A stretch of DNA of 64,000 bases from Clostridium sp. (GTDB lineage: Bacteria > Bacillota > Clostridia > Lachnospirales > Lachnospiraceae), in assembly GCA_023664325.1 (NCBI GenBank), contig JAMPFS010000007.1, positions 16,906 to 80,905 on the forward strand, given 5' to 3'. Of the stretch, positions 61,206-64,000 are shown in pieces (the stretch's first letter is position 1; each line of letters begins with the position of its first letter). The notes under the pieces were generated by a model. It was not told where the DNA came from. It saw nothing but the letters and a program-made list of their open reading frames with translations, and made no database searches. The position numbers and the translations under genes were made by a program.

Positions 61206-63768
61206 AGTTTTCCCGATTGTCCTTGATACCTTGAGAACCCATGATGTGACGGATTGCTTTGTCATTTTAAATAATGGGAAAGACGGACAGGACACCCTTT
61301 ACCTGCGGGATATGGATCCTTTAGAGGATTCCGTGGAAAATTCAGACATTGTTGTGGTTGCCGGTTCGAGCAAAGCCATGTTTGAGGCTGGGCTGACGTT
61401 GGACAGTTTGTGGACGGAGAGTTTCAGGCTGGAAGAGGATGCAAAGGAAATATATGAGCAGTCGCTGGAAACCGGCAATACATACGACAAAGAGGATTCC
61501 CTGAAATTAGGGCATTACAGCAAAGCGTTCCGTTTCCGGAAGAACGACCTGCAGGTAATCTCTTATATGATTCCTTTGCTTGACGAAGAGCACCATGCAG
61601 TTGGCGTACTCGGCGTGGCGCTGAGCCTGAACTATTTACAGCAGGTGCTTGACAGCGCTGAAATCGGTCTGGACGAGCAGGCGAGTTACTGTATCGGTAT
61701 CCGGGAAGGGGAACAGGTGACTGTCGTTTTGACGGAAGGCGGTAAATTCCGTTCCGTATATTCACCGGGAACCGGCATGCAGTGTGTGCCAAAGGGAACT
61801 ATGAATATGCTGCCGGATGCAGAGGCATGTATGTATGACCGGGAGCTTCATTTATATAATACCAATGCGCCTTTTGAGGAGGAACACTGGTTCCTCGGCG
61901 GAATTGTCCGGGAGGAATCGTTAAAGGCATCTTCCGGGAATCTGTTGACCGCCTTACTGATTGCGGTTACGGTATCTTTTTTAATCAGTATTTTAGGGGC
62001 TTACTGGGTGACGGGGAGAATGACAAAACCGTTAAATATGCTGATGGAAGGTGTGCAAAACATTACCCCTGGACAGATTTCCCTTCCGCGTACCAATGTC
62101 TATGAGATTGACGAATTGGCAGAAGCGCTGGAAAAGCAGAGTGAAAAGGCAATCCGTGAAGGGGCAAAGATGGCGGACATTATCAGCATGTCCAATCTGA
62201 AGCTTGGAATTATGGAGTACGATAAGGAAAGCGATGCCGTATTTTTTGCCGGAAAGCTGTTGGAGATGCTTGAACTTCCGGCAGACATTCAAAACGGAAG
62301 CTATATTGAGTCAGATAAGGTAAGGGATTTGCTTGTTGATGTGAGCAAACGGATTTGCAAAGAGGAGGAAGAGGAGAATATTTACGGCCTGACACATGCC
62401 GATGGGAGTGTTTTACATATCCATGTTATCTTCAAGGAAACCGAGAAGGAAGTTATTTATATCTGTCAGGATATGACGGAAACCATTAACGAAAAGAAAA
62501 AAATCCGCCATGACCGGGATTGTGATGCGCTGACGGATTTATATAACCGGGGCGCTTTTTACCGCCGTGTAAACCACTTGATTACGGAAAATAAAATCGT
62601 GGCAGGCGTGATGGCGGTATGGGATTTGGATAACTTAAAATATGTAAATGACAGCTATGGGCATAATATGGGAGACCGCTATATATGCCTGATGGCGGAC
62701 ACGCTGAAAAAATATCAGGATGAACACTGCATTGTGTCGAGACGTTCCGGTGACGAGTACATGGTATTTGTGTACGGGGAAGATGTTACCCATATACGGG
62801 AGATGATTGTTTCCATGCATTATGAAATCATGAAGCAGAGGATTGTTTTTAAAGGCGGGCAGATTCATCTGTCGGCTTCCGGTGGAATGGCAGTGTACGG
62901 AAAGGACGGCGTGACATATGAAGAACTGCTCAACAATGCGGATTTTGCAATGTATGAGAGCAAGAGGAAGCAAAAGGGCGGTATCTGGGGATTTGACCAG
63001 GGCGCATACCAAAAAGACCAGGCTTTGATGGAAAATGCAGAGGAACTTGACCGGATTATTTCAGAGGAAAGCATTGGCTTTACCTACGAGCCGATTATTT
63101 CCGTGACCGATAAAAAGGTGGTCGCATACGAGTCTTTGCCGCATCCGATTTCCCATATGATCGAAAGCCAGACCGATTTACAGAGGCTGGCAGAGAGCCG
63201 CTCAAAACTTCATCCGCTTGAAAATGTGATCTTACACCGTGCGCTTACGGATTTTCTCGGGCAACAGTCCGTGCCGGATCATACCGTGATTTTTGTGGAT
63301 TTGATTGCAAATGAGTTCCCAACGGAGAGTGAGTGGGGAAAATTAGAGGAAAGATTTCATCATACTCTGAACAGGCTCGTTTTGGGACTTGTCGAAAATG
63401 CAAGGGCAGACAGGGAAGTGGAGGAAACAGGACGGCAGTTTTGTGTGGAGAATCAAATACGGCTTGCCCTGAAGCTTCCGGGAGCGGATTATAATCATAT
63501 TGAAGAACTGAACACACGGGGATTTGGATTTATCAAGCTGAATGTGAATTCCTTTTACAGTACTTATGATGAACGCACAGGCGAAGAGGCAAAGCGGATG
63601 ATTGCCGCCTGTCATGATAACGCAGTGAAAGTAATTGCGGATGGGATTAAATCCCATGAGCAATTTGAGATGATGATACAAATGGGCGTTGACTATGTAC
63701 AGGGAAGTTATTTTACCGAGAATGAGTTTGACTTTGCGAAGAGCGATTATGCAGATGCATTTGTATAA
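61096..63768 (+). pseudogene. Main part of the frameshifted sensor with GGDEF and degenerate EAL domains
   Basis: Real coding in this frame starts at about 61153; the first 19 or so codons are out-of-frame sequence of the upstream fragment. Contents: dCache-like sensor region, second membrane helix (LLTALLIAVTVSFLISILGA), HAMP-like and PAS-like segments, a GGDEF domain (CDALTDLYNRGAFYRRVNHL; active loop RRSGDEYMVFV, Ser replacing the first Gly, no I-site) and an EAL-like domain whose key residues are lost (AYESLPHP for EAL, no DDFGTG, VIADGIKS for the usual AEGVE). The intact parent would be about 960 residues. It may be a strain-specific null or a phase-variable gene. Confidence 0.8.
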
Positions 63769-64000
63769 GGGAAGATAGAAGCAGCGAAGAATGATTCCTG
63801 TGAGCAATGAGCCAGGCAGCCTAACTTGTGTGGATATTTGGCAAATGCCACGGTTTTTTGACTTTAGAAAATACAGCGGGGAGAATGCCTGATAAAAAAT
63901 CGTCGAAAAAATTTAAAAAAAGGTGTTGACATTAAAAACCCGCTGTGCTAATATAATCACTGTTGCGGCATTGATAAAAGAGAAGCCGAAACAGCCAAAG
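63769..64000 (+). other. Gene-free 3' end of window
   Basis: No supported coding sequence. AT-rich with A-tracts at 63895-63921, then a strong promoter. Confidence 0.6.
63926..63954 (+). promoter_or_regulatory. Strong promoter with A-tract UP-like element, directed out of the window
   Basis: TTGACA and TAATAT are spaced by 17 bp, preceded by A-rich tracts (63895-63921) such as those found upstream of stable-RNA promoters. The gene it serves is beyond the window; rRNA or tRNA is a guess. Confidence 0.7.

Noticed and set aside
1..64000. CRISPR arrays, tRNA genes, prophage or transposase genes
   Set aside because: No regularly spaced repeats with unique spacers, no cloverleaf sequences and no transposase, integrase or phage structural motifs were seen.

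Overview
The window is one continuous chromosomal segment from a low-to-moderate GC, Gram-positive anaerobe of the class Clostridia. Gene content and order suggest family Lachnospiraceae (Roseburia/Agathobacter/Butyrivibrio-like): dgt-dnaG-rpoD-trmK-nif3, a TGS-domain nucleoside kinase, Csp-like S8 proteases, choline-binding-type wall repeats, WalR-like boxes and stand-alone 3D-domain proteins. The genus call is inference. I see no phage, plasmid, transposase, CRISPR array, rRNA or tRNA gene. The only RNA gene is rnpB (minus strand, 12130-12474).

Layout. 1-3309: 3' part of a hybrid sensor kinase. 3539-9333: replication and transcription block (dgt, dnaG, rpoD) with trmK and a NIF3-family gene. 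9404-12076: nucleoside kinase and an unrecognised protein. 12130-13307, minus: rnpB and an AP2/HNH-like protein. 13482-20747: 3D-domain wall protein, thrC, folE, galE, glmS, LCP-family ligase. 20833-26094: three secreted proteins (transglutaminase with wall repeats, GH5 cellulase, L,D-transpeptidase with wall repeats). 26435-32566: gltBD. 32638-35524: small membrane proteins and a DUF2156 protein. 35561-38632, minus: lytic transglycosylase plus ABC exporter in one overlapping operon. 38811-45934: orphan carboxyltransferase, duplicated Cys/Gly-rich microprotein, GGDEF protein, S1-domain protein, NlpC/P60-like protein, Csp-like protease. 45935-46478: a large nested palindrome with no gene. 46479-49793, minus: aroA, tyrA, rsuA-like. 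50087-57323: 3D/SH3 wall protein, purM-purN-purD, clpC. 57501-63768: small conserved protein, radA, solute-binding lipoprotein and a frameshifted GGDEF/EAL-like sensor. The last 200 bases carry a strong promoter facing out of the window.

How it fits together. Most genes are housekeeping. The recurrent accessory theme is the cell envelope: two 3D proteins, LCP, L,D-transpeptidase, transglutaminase, lytic transglycosylase, NlpC/P60-like protein and glmS/galE for precursors. WalR-type boxes (TGTWAH-N5-TGTWAH) lie near two of the wall genes. A second theme is cyclic-di-GMP and sensory signalling (hybrid kinase, GGDEF protein, GGDEF/EAL-like sensor).

The observations I would follow first are: the roughly 500-bp two-hairpin palindrome between the protease gene and aroA; the 4-bp CAAG duplication that splits the GGDEF/EAL-like sensor; the WalR-like boxes; the degenerate AP2/HNH protein next to rnpB; the leaderless lytic transglycosylase coupled to an ABC exporter; and the duplicated Cys/Gly-rich membrane microprotein.
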